The notes under the pieces were generated by a model. That model searched no databases, was not told the DNA's origin, and saw nothing but the letters and a program-made list of their open reading frames with translations. A program made the position numbers and the translations under genes. Shown here piece by piece: positions 8,113 to 16,004 of a DNA stretch of 64,000 nt. Origin of the DNA: Paenibacillus silagei (lineage in GTDB: Bacteria > Bacillota > Bacilli > Paenibacillales > Paenibacillaceae). The stretch is taken from positions 434,001 through 498,000 of the forward strand of contig NZ_JAGGLV010000001.1 of assembly GCF_017874735.1 (NCBI RefSeq), in the 5' to 3' direction. The stretch's first letter is position 1, and each line of letters starts with the position of its first letter.

Positions 8113-9288
8113 ATGGAGTATCCGATTAATATTTTGGTTGTAGATGACCGGGCAGACGAGTTCCTGTCCATTCAGGCATTGCTGGCCGATTCACCCTACC
8201 GGCTGGTTCAAGCCCTCTCGGGCATGGATGCTCTGAAATGTCTGCTGGAGCAGGAATTCGCCCTGATCATTATGGATGTGCTCATGCCTGGCATGAACGG
8301 GTTTGAAACGGCGAAACGGATTAAGATGCGTCAGAAGTCACGGGATATCCCTATTATTTTCTTAACCTCGCTGACCTCGGAGCTGGAGAACTATATGTTG
8401 GCTTACTCGGCCGGGGCCATTGACTACCTGACCAAGCCGTTCCATCCGACCGTGTTAAAAAGCAAAATTGACGGCTTCGTCCGTCTCTACCAGACCCGTA
8501 AGGAGCTGCAGCTCAAAACGCAGGAGCTGGAGAAGGCCAACAGCATCCTGACCGAGCTGAAGGAGACGGCCGAGGTGGCGCTGCGGATCAAGAGCGGCTT
8601 CCTCGCCATGATGAGCCATGAGATCCGCACCCCACTGAACGGGATCATCGCCATGTCGGATGTGCTTCGTTCCTCCGAGCTGTCTGCTGACGACCAGGAG
8701 ATGGCCGAAATCATTCATACCAGCGGTCACGCGCTTGTCTCTGTCATTACGCACATCCTGGACTTCACCAAGATCGAATCCGGTAAAATGGAGCTCGATT
8801 ACGAGCTGTTCAATCTTCACTCCTGCATCAAAGAAACGGTCGATCTGTTCAGGGCTCTGGCGAAAGAACGCAGCCTGACCCTGGAGACCTCTATTGATCC
8901 TGACATTCCTGCCCTGCTTATCGGTGACCCCAACCGTCTGCGCCAGGTACTGAATAACCTGATCGGCAATGCCATCAAGTTCACGATCACCGGCGGCGTC
9001 AAAGTGCATGTCCATCTCCGGCAGGCTATGGATAAGCTGCTGGAGCTGGAATTCATTATTGAAGATACCGGTATTGGCATTCCAGAAGACAAGATGAAAT
9101 ATCTGTTCCAGCCGTTCACCCAGATCGGAGCCACCATCAACCGCAAGTTCGGCGGAACCGGCCTCGGGCTGTCCATCTGCAAAATGCTGGTCGACCTCAT
9201 GGGCGGAACGATCTATGCCAAGCCGGGTCTAGTGGGCGGAGCTACCTTCATTTTCACCATCCAGGTCGCTGAAGGCCAGCCGGATTGA
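8113..9288 (+). CDS. Receiver-histidine kinase (REC-HisKA-HATPase)
   Basis: 391 residues, soluble. An N-terminal receiver begins ILVVDDRADEF and has phospho-acceptor Asp55 in IIMDVLMPGMNG and a conserved Lys in LTKPF. A short coiled linker (about 125-158) leads to HisKA with MMSHEIRTPLNG, His169, and an HATPase domain with NAIKFT, DTGIGI and GTGLGL. The start is the ATG at 8113, because AGGAGG sits at 8103-8108; an upstream in-frame ATG at 8089 lies inside the preceding gene and has no ribosome-binding site. Close linkage to the preceding kinase suggests co-transcription and that its receiver takes phosphate from that kinase or its receivers. No transcription-factor output is encoded nearby. 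Confidence 0.92.
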   Translation: MEYPINILVVDDRADEFLSIQALLADSPYRLVQALSGMDALKCLLEQEFALIIMDVLMPGMNGFETAKRIKMRQKSRDIPIIFLTSLTSELENYMLAYSAGAIDYLTKPFHPTVLKSKIDGFVRLYQTRKELQLKTQELEKANSILTELKETAEVALRIKSGFLAMMSHEIRTPLNGIIAMSDVLRSSELSADDQEMAEIIHTSGHALVSVITHILDFTKIESGKMELDYELFNLHSCIKETVDLFRALAKERSLTLETSIDPDIPALLIGDPNRLRQVLNNLIGNAIKFTITGGVKVHVHLRQAMDKLLELEFIIEDTGIGIPEDKMKYLFQPFTQIGATINRKFGGTGLGLSICKMLVDLMGGTIYAKPGLVGGATFIFTIQVAEGQPD

Positions 9289-9331
9289 GGCTTCGCCCTA
9301 TTGTTCAGCATGAAGCAGCCTTACTGTATAC

Positions 9332-9374
9332 AAGAAGCTCCCCCTTCAGATCATGAAGAGGGAGCTTCTTTGTT
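9332..9374 (+). terminator. Terminator of the hybrid-kinase unit
   Basis: Arms AGAAGCTCCCCCT and AGGGAGCTTCT flank a short loop and end in TTTGTT, 44 bp after the stop of the receiver-kinase. Confidence 0.85.
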
Positions 9375-9434
9375 ATTGCTGTGGACTATTGTAGAATGGA
9401 ATGGACCAACTGTGGAAGGGGATGAACTCTATAG

Positions 9435-10295
9435 ATGGGAACCTCCAGATTCCCTTTGTTCCAGCGGAACTTCGTTCTGCAAGCGCGAAGTACAACTCAT
9501 CATTGGGAAGGCACCGGCCCCCTTTCCTTAAAGACATTTCGGAATGGCCGAGCCTATTACAAAACAAAACTCGGCCATTATGCTGTTGAGCGAGAGGGCT
9601 ACCTCCTGCTAAATGAAGGGGAGCAGTACGCTATAGCCATTGAGTCAGAAACCGAAGTCGACTCTTTTTGTGTATTTTTCAAGACTGGCTTTGCTGAAGA
9701 GGTTCATAGAGCCGTTCATCTAGGAATAGAGAAGTCCTTAGACGATCCATTTTCAGAAACAACGCACCCGTTGCAATTTCACACCAAATCATACCGCAAT
9801 AGTCATCTGATAACTCCACTTCTCGAGAACTTCAAGAATTCCTTACCTGTACTCGGCAGCGAGAATCTCTGGGTCGATGAACAGTATCAAAGTCTAATTC
9901 AAGCACTGCTTAACGTCCATCAGAAGATGGCTCAAGAAATTAATACCGTCCCCGGCACGCGCCCGGCCACCAGAGAGGAGCTGTTCCGGCGGTTGACCGT
10001 AGCATACGAGTACTTACATGCTTATTACAACCAAAACGTGTCCCTTGAAGAAGTTTCAAAAATCGCTTGTCTTTCTAAAAACCATCTCATCCGCAACTTT
10101 CGCCACTTTTTCAAAAGAACGCCACACCAGTTCATCCTCGAAAAAAGGATACTTGAAGCGCAGCGTCTCCTTGCTCAAACGGAAAGCAGTGTAACCGAGA
10201 TTAGCCTAAGTGTTGGCTTCGACAATGTCTCTTCCTTCAATAAGGTGTTTAAACAAAGAACGGGACTCTCACCCCGGATGTTTAGAAAAAAGTGA
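9435..10295 (+). CDS. AraC-family transcriptional regulator
   Basis: 286 residues. The N-terminal half resembles an AraC-type cupin sensor (HHWEGTGPLSLKTF, then YLLLNEGEQYAIAIE). The C-terminal 100 residues form two helix-turn-helix units: YNQNVSLEEVSKIACLSKNH and VTEISLSVGFDNVSSFNKVF followed by GLSPRMFRK, the AraC signature. The start is uncertain: the ATG at 9435 has AAGGGG 14 nt upstream, longer than usual, yet downstream reading in this frame gives family-like sequence at once. It is followed 80 bp later by a VOC-family gene in the same direction, a likely target or partner. No ligand can be inferred. Confidence 0.88.
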   Translation: MGTSRFPLFQRNFVLQARSTTHHWEGTGPLSLKTFRNGRAYYKTKLGHYAVEREGYLLLNEGEQYAIAIESETEVDSFCVFFKTGFAEEVHRAVHLGIEKSLDDPFSETTHPLQFHTKSYRNSHLITPLLENFKNSLPVLGSENLWVDEQYQSLIQALLNVHQKMAQEINTVPGTRPATREELFRRLTVAYEYLHAYYNQNVSLEEVSKIACLSKNHLIRNFRHFFKRTPHQFILEKRILEAQRLLAQTESSVTEISLSVGFDNVSSFNKVFKQRTGLSPRMFRKK

Positions 10296-10375
10296 TTTTG
10301 GAAAAGTAACGCTTCATCCGCACATGATACATTTACTGCGTGGAACATACAATATAACAAGGGAGCGATATTCAC

Positions 10376-10759
10376 ATGAATTCAGAATTTCAAATCAAAG
10401 GCATTGGGCAAATATCCATTCGTGTACATGACATGGAGGCTGCCACCCGATTCTATCAAGATACTCTAGGCCTAAATCTGTTATTTCAGATCCCAAACAT
10501 GACTTTCCTGGAGTGTAACGGACTGCAGATGGTCTTGAGTATTGCTGAAGACCCGCGGTTCGATCATCCCAGCTCGGTGTTCTATTTCCAAGTAGACAAT
10601 ATACACGCATCGTACGAAACGTTAGTCGGGCGGAATGTACATTTCCTGGACAAGCCGCATAAAGTGGCTGAGATGGGTCAAACCGCAACCTGGATGACGT
10701 TCTTTCAGGACCCCGATCAAAATGTACATGCACTGATGAGTGAAGTACCTGTGTCTTAA
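10376..10759 (+). CDS. VOC (glyoxalase/dioxygenase-fold) family protein
   Basis: 127 residues with the paired beta-alpha-beta-beta-beta modules of the vicinal-oxygen-chelate fold. The first module starts GIGQISIRVHDMEAATRFY with the Asp-Met and Phe-Tyr pattern of the family. The second ends in WMTFFQDPDQNVHALMSE, where the DPDxN pattern and the final Glu are typical. Members include glyoxalase I, bleomycin or fosfomycin resistance proteins and many of unknown role; the substrate cannot be told. AAGGGAG lies upstream of the ATG. The gene is paired with the AraC regulator before it. Confidence 0.85.
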   Translation: MNSEFQIKGIGQISIRVHDMEAATRFYQDTLGLNLLFQIPNMTFLECNGLQMVLSIAEDPRFDHPSSVFYFQVDNIHASYETLVGRNVHFLDKPHKVAEMGQTATWMTFFQDPDQNVHALMSEVPVS

Positions 10760-10770
10760 TAATTACTTCC

Positions 10771-10790
10771 AGGGGGGCACTATTGCCCCT
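10771..10790. terminator. Possible shared hairpin between convergent genes
   Basis: AGGGGGGC and GCCCCT can pair around ACTATT between the VOC gene and the convergent permease gene. No T-run follows on the plus strand, so this is a weak call. Confidence 0.35.
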
Positions 10791-10826
10791 CTATTCGGTT
10801 ATTCGCATACATTCGGCTCGCGCACC

Positions 10827-11753
10827 CTATCCCCCCACCGCCGCAATCAGCACCGGCAGGACCAGGAAGGAGGCCAGCGTCGTCCAAACGATACAGCGTG
10901 AGACCAGCGCAGGCGAGCTGCCGAAGCGTTCGGCCAGGACGACGGAATTGACAGCCACCGGCATGGAAGCCAGGATCAGCAGCACCGAGAACAGGGTGCC
11001 TGTGATGTTCAGGGCGAGCAGCACCAGCGCGGCCAGCAGCGGAGCCAGCACCAGCCGGACGGTCAGCCCCGTCCAGAAGGCCAGCTGCACATTGCGCTCC
11101 GTGTGCGCGGCTCTGACCTTCACCATCTGTGCGCCGAGAATCGCCAGCACAACTGGCGAATACGCACCGGCGACCATTGACACTCCCGAAGCCAGCTCAT
11201 GCGGCATATGCAGTCCAAGCGCCCTCAGCGCCAGCGCCAGGATGGCGGCGTAGATGGCCGGCAGCGAGAAGACTGACTTCAACGCGCTGCGCACGGAGAA
11301 CTGTGACCGGGCGGCAAAATACACGCCGATCGTATTCACGATCACCATCTGGGCGATGACATAGACCGATGCCTTGTCCAGGCCCAGCTGGCCGAAGGCC
11401 AACAGCACCAGCGGCAGGCCATAATTGACGCTGTTCGTAAAGGTGGAGATGAGCGTAAGACCGGCGGCCTCCGGCGGAGCCAGCTTCAGCATTTTACCGA
11501 TTAGGGTCGCCACACCCCACAGCAGAAACAGGTTCATGAGCGAGAAGGCCAGTGTCTTATAGACATCATCGAAGGAGATATCCGCCGTAGCCAGCGTGTC
11601 CAGAATAATAGCCGGACTGAGAAAATACAGATACAGCGTCAACAGAGGCTTCGTATCGAGCTGCTTATACCGTCCAAGCAGCGCTCCGGCGGCCACCGGA
11701 ATGGACAGCGGTACGATGACCTCAACAAGTGTCGTGAGTACATTCTGAATCAC
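10827..11753 (-). CDS. AEC-family (auxin efflux carrier-like) permease
   Basis: About 308 residues with ten hydrophobic segments in two halves, as in the AEC family. Visible landmarks are a first helix LVEVIVPLSIPVAAGALLG, LYLYFLSPAIIL, and the conserved polar break TFTNSVNYGLPL in the middle of the first half. Bacterial members export or import small carboxylic acids; the substrate is not evident. I choose the GTG at 11753 because GAGGAG precedes it by 9 nt and the protein then begins in the expected hydrophobic helix; an upstream in-frame start would add about 41 polar residues unlike the family. It converges on the VOC gene and has no operon partner. Confidence 0.85.
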   Translation of the reverse strand: MIQNVLTTLVEVIVPLSIPVAAGALLGRYKQLDTKPLLTLYLYFLSPAIILDTLATADISFDDVYKTLAFSLMNLFLLWGVATLIGKMLKLAPPEAAGLTLISTFTNSVNYGLPLVLLAFGQLGLDKASVYVIAQMVIVNTIGVYFAARSQFSVRSALKSVFSLPAIYAAILALALRALGLHMPHELASGVSMVAGAYSPVVLAILGAQMVKVRAAHTERNVQLAFWTGLTVRLVLAPLLAALVLLALNITGTLFSVLLILASMPVAVNSVVLAERFGSSPALVSRCIVWTTLASFLVLPVLIAAVGG

Positions 11754-11881
11754 AAGCCAGGACTCCTCTATGTAGTAGTTATTTTCTACTATAACCCTCC
11801 TTGGCAGGGAGCGTCTAAGACAAGGAAGCAATATCCTTGATAGCAATTGCCTATGACTCCCGCCGCGTGCAGACAAAATAA

Positions 11882-11932
11882 CCCCACAAAGTGGAGCTTT
11901 AGCGTAGGTGTTGACTCAGGTACTTTGCGGGG
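11882..11932. repeat. Inverted-repeat element between permease and greA terminator
   Basis: CCCCACAAAGT (11882-11892) and ACTTTGCGGGG (11922-11932) are 10/11 complementary and enclose a 29-nt GC-moderate loop. It is not followed by T on either strand. It may be an intergenic palindromic repeat; no second copy is in this window. Confidence 0.5.
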
Positions 11933-11943
11933 ACCCCAAAACA

Positions 11944-11984
11944 TAAAAAAAATCCCGCACCCTTAAATGAAGGGCCACGGGATT
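11944..11984 (-). terminator. Terminator of greA
   Basis: On the minus strand AATCCCGTGGCCCTT and AAGGGTGCGGGATT pair around CATTT and are followed by a run of T. It lies 17 bp after the greA stop codon. Confidence 0.9.
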
Positions 11985-12001
11985 CCGGTTAGGTCTTCCT
12001 T

Positions 12002-12484
12002 TTACAGCATTTTGATCTCAAGCAGCTCGTATTTGATGATCCCCATCGGGGCATTGACGCTGATGATATCGCCTACCTTTTTGCCGATCAGCTCTTTGCC
12101 GAGCGGGCTCTCGTAGGAAATCTTGTTGTCCAGCACATCGGCTTCCGCCGGGCCAACCACTCTATATTCAATCTTCTCCGAGTACTCCACATCGTTGAGG
12201 ATAACGATGCAGCCTACGCTGACTGTACTCAGATCCATATTGCTGGCATCCACGATCTGCGCCTTGATCAGCATCTTCTCCAGAATCATAATGCGGGTCT
12301 CCATGAAGGATTGATCCTCCTTGGCGGAGTGGTATTCGCTGTTCTCCTTCAGATCGCCGTAGCTGATCGCCAGCTTAAGCCGGGCTGCAAGCTCCTTGCG
12401 CCCTGCTCCCTTCAGTTCCCTCAGCTCTTCCTCCAGCTTAGCCAAGCCTTCTTTGGTCAAAAATACTTCGTCATTATTAGACAT
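12002..12484 (-). CDS. greA: Transcription elongation factor GreA
   Basis: 160 residues, the usual length. The N-terminal coiled-coil finger carries the GreA signature DLKENSEYHSAKEDQ, whose acidic tip residues stimulate the RNA-cleavage activity of stalled RNA polymerase. The C-terminal FKBP-like domain ends in VNAPMGIIKYELLEI. AGGAG precedes the ATG at 12484. It is a single-gene unit with its own terminator. The N-terminus starts MSNNDEVFLTKEGLAKLEEEL, as in Firmicute GreA. Confidence 0.96.
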   Translation of the reverse strand: MSNNDEVFLTKEGLAKLEEELRELKGAGRKELAARLKLAISYGDLKENSEYHSAKEDQSFMETRIMILEKMLIKAQIVDASNMDLSTVSVGCIVILNDVEYSEKIEYRVVGPAEADVLDNKISYESPLGKELIGKKVGDIISVNAPMGIIKYELLEIKML

Positions 12485-12600
12485 GTATACAACTCCTATT
12501 ATTTGCTCACTTTATAGTATTCTAACTCATAATCGCCCAACATGCGAAGAGAAAGCGCTATAACGCATTATTAAGGAGTATTTACGGCAGAGTCCCGGCT

Positions 12601-14097
12601 TCAAGCCTCTGCCTGCGGAGCAGGGGCCGCTGCAGGCTTGCCGCTGCCGCTTCTCAGGAGAAAGGTCAGCGGAATAGCCAGCAGCCCCACTGCCGTAGCG
12701 ATCAGGAAAATATCCTGCACGCCCATCGTCATCCCCTGCGCCTTCAACAGAGAACCGGCTGCCCGGGCTGGCCCATCCGCCAGCTCCTGCTGGTGGGCCA
12801 GCGATCTGGAAGCGAGCAGCGAGCTGAATACGGCAATGGATAAGGCACCTGTAGCCTGGCGGACCCAGTTGGTCACGGAGGAGGCGTGGCCGGTGATGGC
12901 CCTTGGCACCGCCGACATTCCGGCATTGGTCACCGGCATAAAGGCCAGCGCAATGCCGACATTGCGCACCGCCATAAGCACCGCGACACGGGTATGGGTC
13001 ACGGCCAGCGTGATGTGGGCAAGTTCCCAGGTTGAAGCGCTCAGCAGCAGAATGCCGCCCAGGATCAGCCAGAACGGTCCGATCCGGGAGTACAGCTTGC
13101 CGACCACCGGTGACAGTACAGCCATCACGATGGAGCCTGGCAATAGCACCAGCGCGGTCTTCAGCGGGGTAGACTGCTGGATATCCTGCAGGAAGACCGG
13201 GATCAGGAAGGTCCCCGAGTATAACGCAACGGTAATAATGCAGTTGATGATGAGGCTGTAGGTGAACCGGCTCTGCCGGAATACCTTCAGATTCAGCAGC
13301 GGCTCCTGGATCGACAGCTCCCTGCGGATGAAATACGTTAAGGCCGCCGCCCCAGCCAGCAGCAAGGTCAGGGTATTCCATGACGTCCAGCCCCAGGCGC
13401 CCCCTTTATTGAACGCCAGAATAATGAAGGCGCTGCTTAGAATGACTGTGACGAAGCCCGGCAGATCAAAGCTTCTGCTCCCGGTGTTCTGCCGCTGGAA
13501 GGGCAGGCACTTGAGAGCTACGCCAATGGCAATCAGGCCAATCGGCAGATTGATTACGAACAGCGATTTCCAGCCGAAATATCCGGTCAGCCAGCCGCCG
13601 AGTGTCGGGCCGAAGGCAGGCGCCAGCATCGAGGACAGGCTCCAGAGACTCATGGCGAAGGCCTGCTTTTCTTTTTCGATAAACTGATAAATCATCGTCA
13701 TGGTGGTAGGGATGATCAGGCCGCCGAATATTCCCTGGATAATGCGGAAGGTAATCAGTGAATGAATATTCCAGGCCACCGTACACAGTGCCGAGAACAA
13801 GGTGAAGCCCGACAGGGCGAATACGTAGAGAAGCTTATAGCTCCATTTATCCCCGAAATAACCCACCACAGGTGCAATGACGCCGGTAGCCAGCAGATAG
13901 CCGGTAATCATCCACTGTACGGTGCTGATCCCGGCGTGGAAGTCCTTCAGGAAGACCGGGAACGCTACGTTAATGGTGGTTGTACTGAGAATAGCCATGA
14001 AATTGCCGAAAAAAATGGCCAGAATAATCAGCCAGAATGATGAATGTTTTGCCGCCGGACTGCTCAAGGGCGCTCTCTCCTCTATTTTGCGGTTCAC
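12601..14097 (-). CDS. MFS drug-efflux transporter, DHA2 (14-TM, EmrB/QacA) family
   Basis: 498 residues with about 14 membrane helices. Landmarks are the first helix NFMAILSTTTINVAFPVFL, the motif STVQWMITGYLLATGV of DHA2 exporters, RIIQGIFGGLIIPTTM, and motif C-like SLSSMLAPAFGPTLGGWL. Members expel lipophilic drugs by proton antiport. A MarR-type regulator is transcribed divergently from the same intergenic region, which holds two matched palindromes near this gene's promoter. That arrangement suggests a drug-inducible pump. The C-terminus is Ala/Pro-rich. Confidence 0.92.
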   Translation of the reverse strand: MNRKIEERAPLSSPAAKHSSFWLIILAIFFGNFMAILSTTTINVAFPVFLKDFHAGISTVQWMITGYLLATGVIAPVVGYFGDKWSYKLLYVFALSGFTLFSALCTVAWNIHSLITFRIIQGIFGGLIIPTTMTMIYQFIEKEKQAFAMSLWSLSSMLAPAFGPTLGGWLTGYFGWKSLFVINLPIGLIAIGVALKCLPFQRQNTGSRSFDLPGFVTVILSSAFIILAFNKGGAWGWTSWNTLTLLLAGAAALTYFIRRELSIQEPLLNLKVFRQSRFTYSLIINCIITVALYSGTFLIPVFLQDIQQSTPLKTALVLLPGSIVMAVLSPVVGKLYSRIGPFWLILGGILLLSASTWELAHITLAVTHTRVAVLMAVRNVGIALAFMPVTNAGMSAVPRAITGHASSVTNWVRQATGALSIAVFSSLLASRSLAHQQELADGPARAAGSLLKAQGMTMGVQDIFLIATAVGLLAIPLTFLLRSGSGKPAAAPAPQAEA

Positions 14098-14108
14098 CCC
14101 AATATAGG

Positions 14109-14119
14109 TGTATGATACA
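14109..14119. promoter_or_regulatory. Candidate MarR operator 1
   Basis: TGTATGATACA, an 11-bp palindrome with a single-base centre, in the MFS promoter region. A second, near-identical site lies 27 bp away centre to centre, which puts both on nearly the same face of the helix. Confidence 0.65.
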
Positions 14120-14135
14120 ATTAATTTAATATATG

Positions 14136-14146
14136 TGTATTATACA
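14136..14146. promoter_or_regulatory. Candidate MarR operator 2
   Basis: TGTATTATACA, the same palindrome as at 14109 with one change at the centre. It overlaps a possible -10 (TATAAT on the minus strand) of the MFS gene, so binding would block transcription. Confidence 0.65.
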
Positions 14147-14293
14147 ACTATATGTTTGAAAGTCAATGTGACTTATTTCATGATTCTTTCATGATAAGGC
14201 GGCAATATCCGGTGATCTTAGCATAAGGCCGGTGTTATCACTTATACTAGGGAGACATATGACAAAGTAACCGGTAAAGGACGGAATCTAACT

Positions 14294-14725
14294 ATGGCTG
14301 ATAAACAGAAGGATAAGCACCTCGAAGCTCTGAACCAGGAGCTGATCACGCTGATCCGCCTCGGCTCGCTGGATAAGAAGCATGGCGGGCTGGACCGCTC
14401 CTCGTATACCCTGCTCCACCATCTGTCGATACACGACAAGGTAGGCGTTAAGGCGCTTGCCGAGCAATTCGGCCTCGACACCTCTACCATCAGCAGGCAG
14501 ACAAGTGTCCTGGAGGCGAAGAACTATGTGGAACGGGTGCCTGATCCGCAGGATGGGCGCTCCAGCTATTTTCAGCTTACTGCGCTTGGTGCACAGACCT
14601 TCGCCGAGGCCCGGGACATCCGGCTTGCGCGCTACGGGGAGATCTTCGGGGATTGGTCCCCGGAGGACTGCGGACTCTTCAGCGGGCTGCTCGCCCGGCT
14701 TAACCGCACCCTGCAGCCAAAATAG
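14294..14725 (+). CDS. MarR-family transcriptional regulator
   Basis: 143 residues with the winged helix-turn-helix of the family: VGVKALAEQFGLDTSTISRQTSVLEAKNYVERV, then the wing DPQDGRSSYFQLT with the conserved Asp and Arg. It is divergent from the DHA2 efflux gene and most likely represses it, and perhaps itself, through the TGTATnATACA palindromes at 14109 and 14136. No cysteine is visible, so oxidative sensing of the OhrR type is unlikely and a small-molecule ligand more probable. Confidence 0.88.
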   Translation: MADKQKDKHLEALNQELITLIRLGSLDKKHGGLDRSSYTLLHHLSIHDKVGVKALAEQFGLDTSTISRQTSVLEAKNYVERVPDPQDGRSSYFQLTALGAQTFAEARDIRLARYGEIFGDWSPEDCGLFSGLLARLNRTLQPK

Positions 14726-14821
14726 CACGAAGAGGATTGACGGATGCTGGCGAAGCTGGTAGATTAAATTAATCATACAAAACAACTCGGAATTATATTT
14801 TAGCCAAAGGGGCCGGTCTGC

Positions 14822-15991
14822 ATGAACTTTATTTTCTTTTCCCCGCATTTCCCCAAGAACAGCGCTGAATTCTGTACACATCTGCGGGAGCAGGGAGCCA
14901 CGGTGCTTGGGATTGGCGATGCAGCCTATGACCAGCTGGAGGACAAGCTGAAATCGGCATTGACCGAGTACTATAGGGTAAGCAACCTCGAGAGCTACGA
15001 GGAGATTCTGCGGGCTGTCGGTTATTTCACCCATAAGTACGGCAAGATTGACCGCTTCGAGTCGCTGAATGAATACTGGCTGGAGCAGGATGCCGCGATC
15101 CGTACGGACTTCAACATCTACGGCACTAAGTCGGATTTCGTCCATAATCTGAAGCAGAAGTCCAAGATGAAGGAATTTTTCCGCAAAAGCGGGGTAAGCA
15201 CCGTCCAGTTCTCCACCGGCACAACGCGTGAGAGCGTCGAGAGCTTCATCCAGAGCGCCGGCTTCCCGCTGGTGGTGAAGCCCGATCTCGGCTCCGGGGC
15301 CAGTAACACGTATAAGATCAATAACGAAGAGGAGCTCCAGCACTTTTTTGACACGAAGCCGGAGGATGTAGCCTTCATTATTGAGGAATTCATAGACGGG
15401 GTCATCCTCACCTATGACGGGCTGGTAGACAGGGACGGGAATGTACGCTTCGCGGTCAGCCACCTGTTCGAGAACAGTGTGATGGATGTCGTCAATACGG
15501 ACAATCACCTCTACTACTTCTGTCTGCGGGAGATCAGTCCAGAGGTCGAGGAGGCGGGCCGGAGCATTTTGCAGGCTTTTGACATCCGGGAACGGTTCTT
15601 CCATATCGAGCTGTTCAAATCGCACAAGGATGGCCGGATCATTGCCCTGGAAGTAAATATGCGCCCGCCCGGCGCTTGGATGACTGATGCGATTAACTTC
15701 GCCTATGATGTGAATGTGTATAAGGAATGGGCCAGCATGGTTGTGCATAATGAGGTCGGCGGTCCATACGAAGGCAAATATTATACCGGCTATGCCAGCC
15801 GCAAGAATCATAAGCATTACGCTCACAGCCATGAGGACATCTACCATGCATTCGGAGGGAAGATCGTCAATTATGACGAGATTGAAGAGGTCTTCAGCAG
15901 AGCAATGGGCAACCGCGCTTATCAGTTCCGTTCACCCGAGCTTTCGGAGGTCAGAGACATTAGAGGCTATATTCAACAAGAAGAGGGATAG
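14822..15991 (+). CDS. ATP-grasp domain protein, putative carboxylate-amine ligase
   Basis: 389 residues. An N-terminal pre-ATP-grasp region (MNFIFFSPHFPKN, then VLGIGD) is followed by the ATP-grasp fold: KSKMKEFFRKSGV, FPLVVKPDLGSGASNTYKI as the glycine-rich loop, FIIEEFIDGVILTYDGLV, and the metal-binding end IIALEVNMRPPGAWMTDAIN. Such enzymes make an acyl-phosphate from a carboxylate and couple it to an amine. The closest named relatives are carbamoyl-phosphate-synthase-large-chain-like proteins, so the substrate is open. It is followed 13 bp later by an esterase-family gene; the two probably act together. AAGGGG lies upstream of the ATG. Confidence 0.85.
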   Translation: MNFIFFSPHFPKNSAEFCTHLREQGATVLGIGDAAYDQLEDKLKSALTEYYRVSNLESYEEILRAVGYFTHKYGKIDRFESLNEYWLEQDAAIRTDFNIYGTKSDFVHNLKQKSKMKEFFRKSGVSTVQFSTGTTRESVESFIQSAGFPLVVKPDLGSGASNTYKINNEEELQHFFDTKPEDVAFIIEEFIDGVILTYDGLVDRDGNVRFAVSHLFENSVMDVVNTDNHLYYFCLREISPEVEEAGRSILQAFDIRERFFHIELFKSHKDGRIIALEVNMRPPGAWMTDAINFAYDVNVYKEWASMVVHNEVGGPYEGKYYTGYASRKNHKHYAHSHEDIYHAFGGKIVNYDEIEEVFSRAMGNRAYQFRSPELSEVRDIRGYIQQEEG

Positions 15992-16004
15992 GATGTGTTA
16001 ACGG

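Noticed and set aside
9401..9589. Alternative frame for the start of the AraC regulator
   Set aside because: It has a closer ribosome-binding site for an ATG at 9422, but it stops after about 55 codons; the family-like sequence (HHWEGTGPLSLKTF) is in the frame of the ATG at 9435. A frameshift at the 5' end cannot be fully excluded.
12527..13381. 284-codon frame overlapping the DHA2 transporter on the same strand
   Set aside because: It lies in another frame of the same strand, is Gly/Pro/Arg/His-rich and has no recognisable fold, while the transporter frame has all its helices and motifs.
14288..15847. 519-codon frame antisense to MarR and the ATP-grasp gene
   Set aside because: Spans two clear plus-strand genes and the gap between them; no ribosome-binding site and the peptide has no domain wording.
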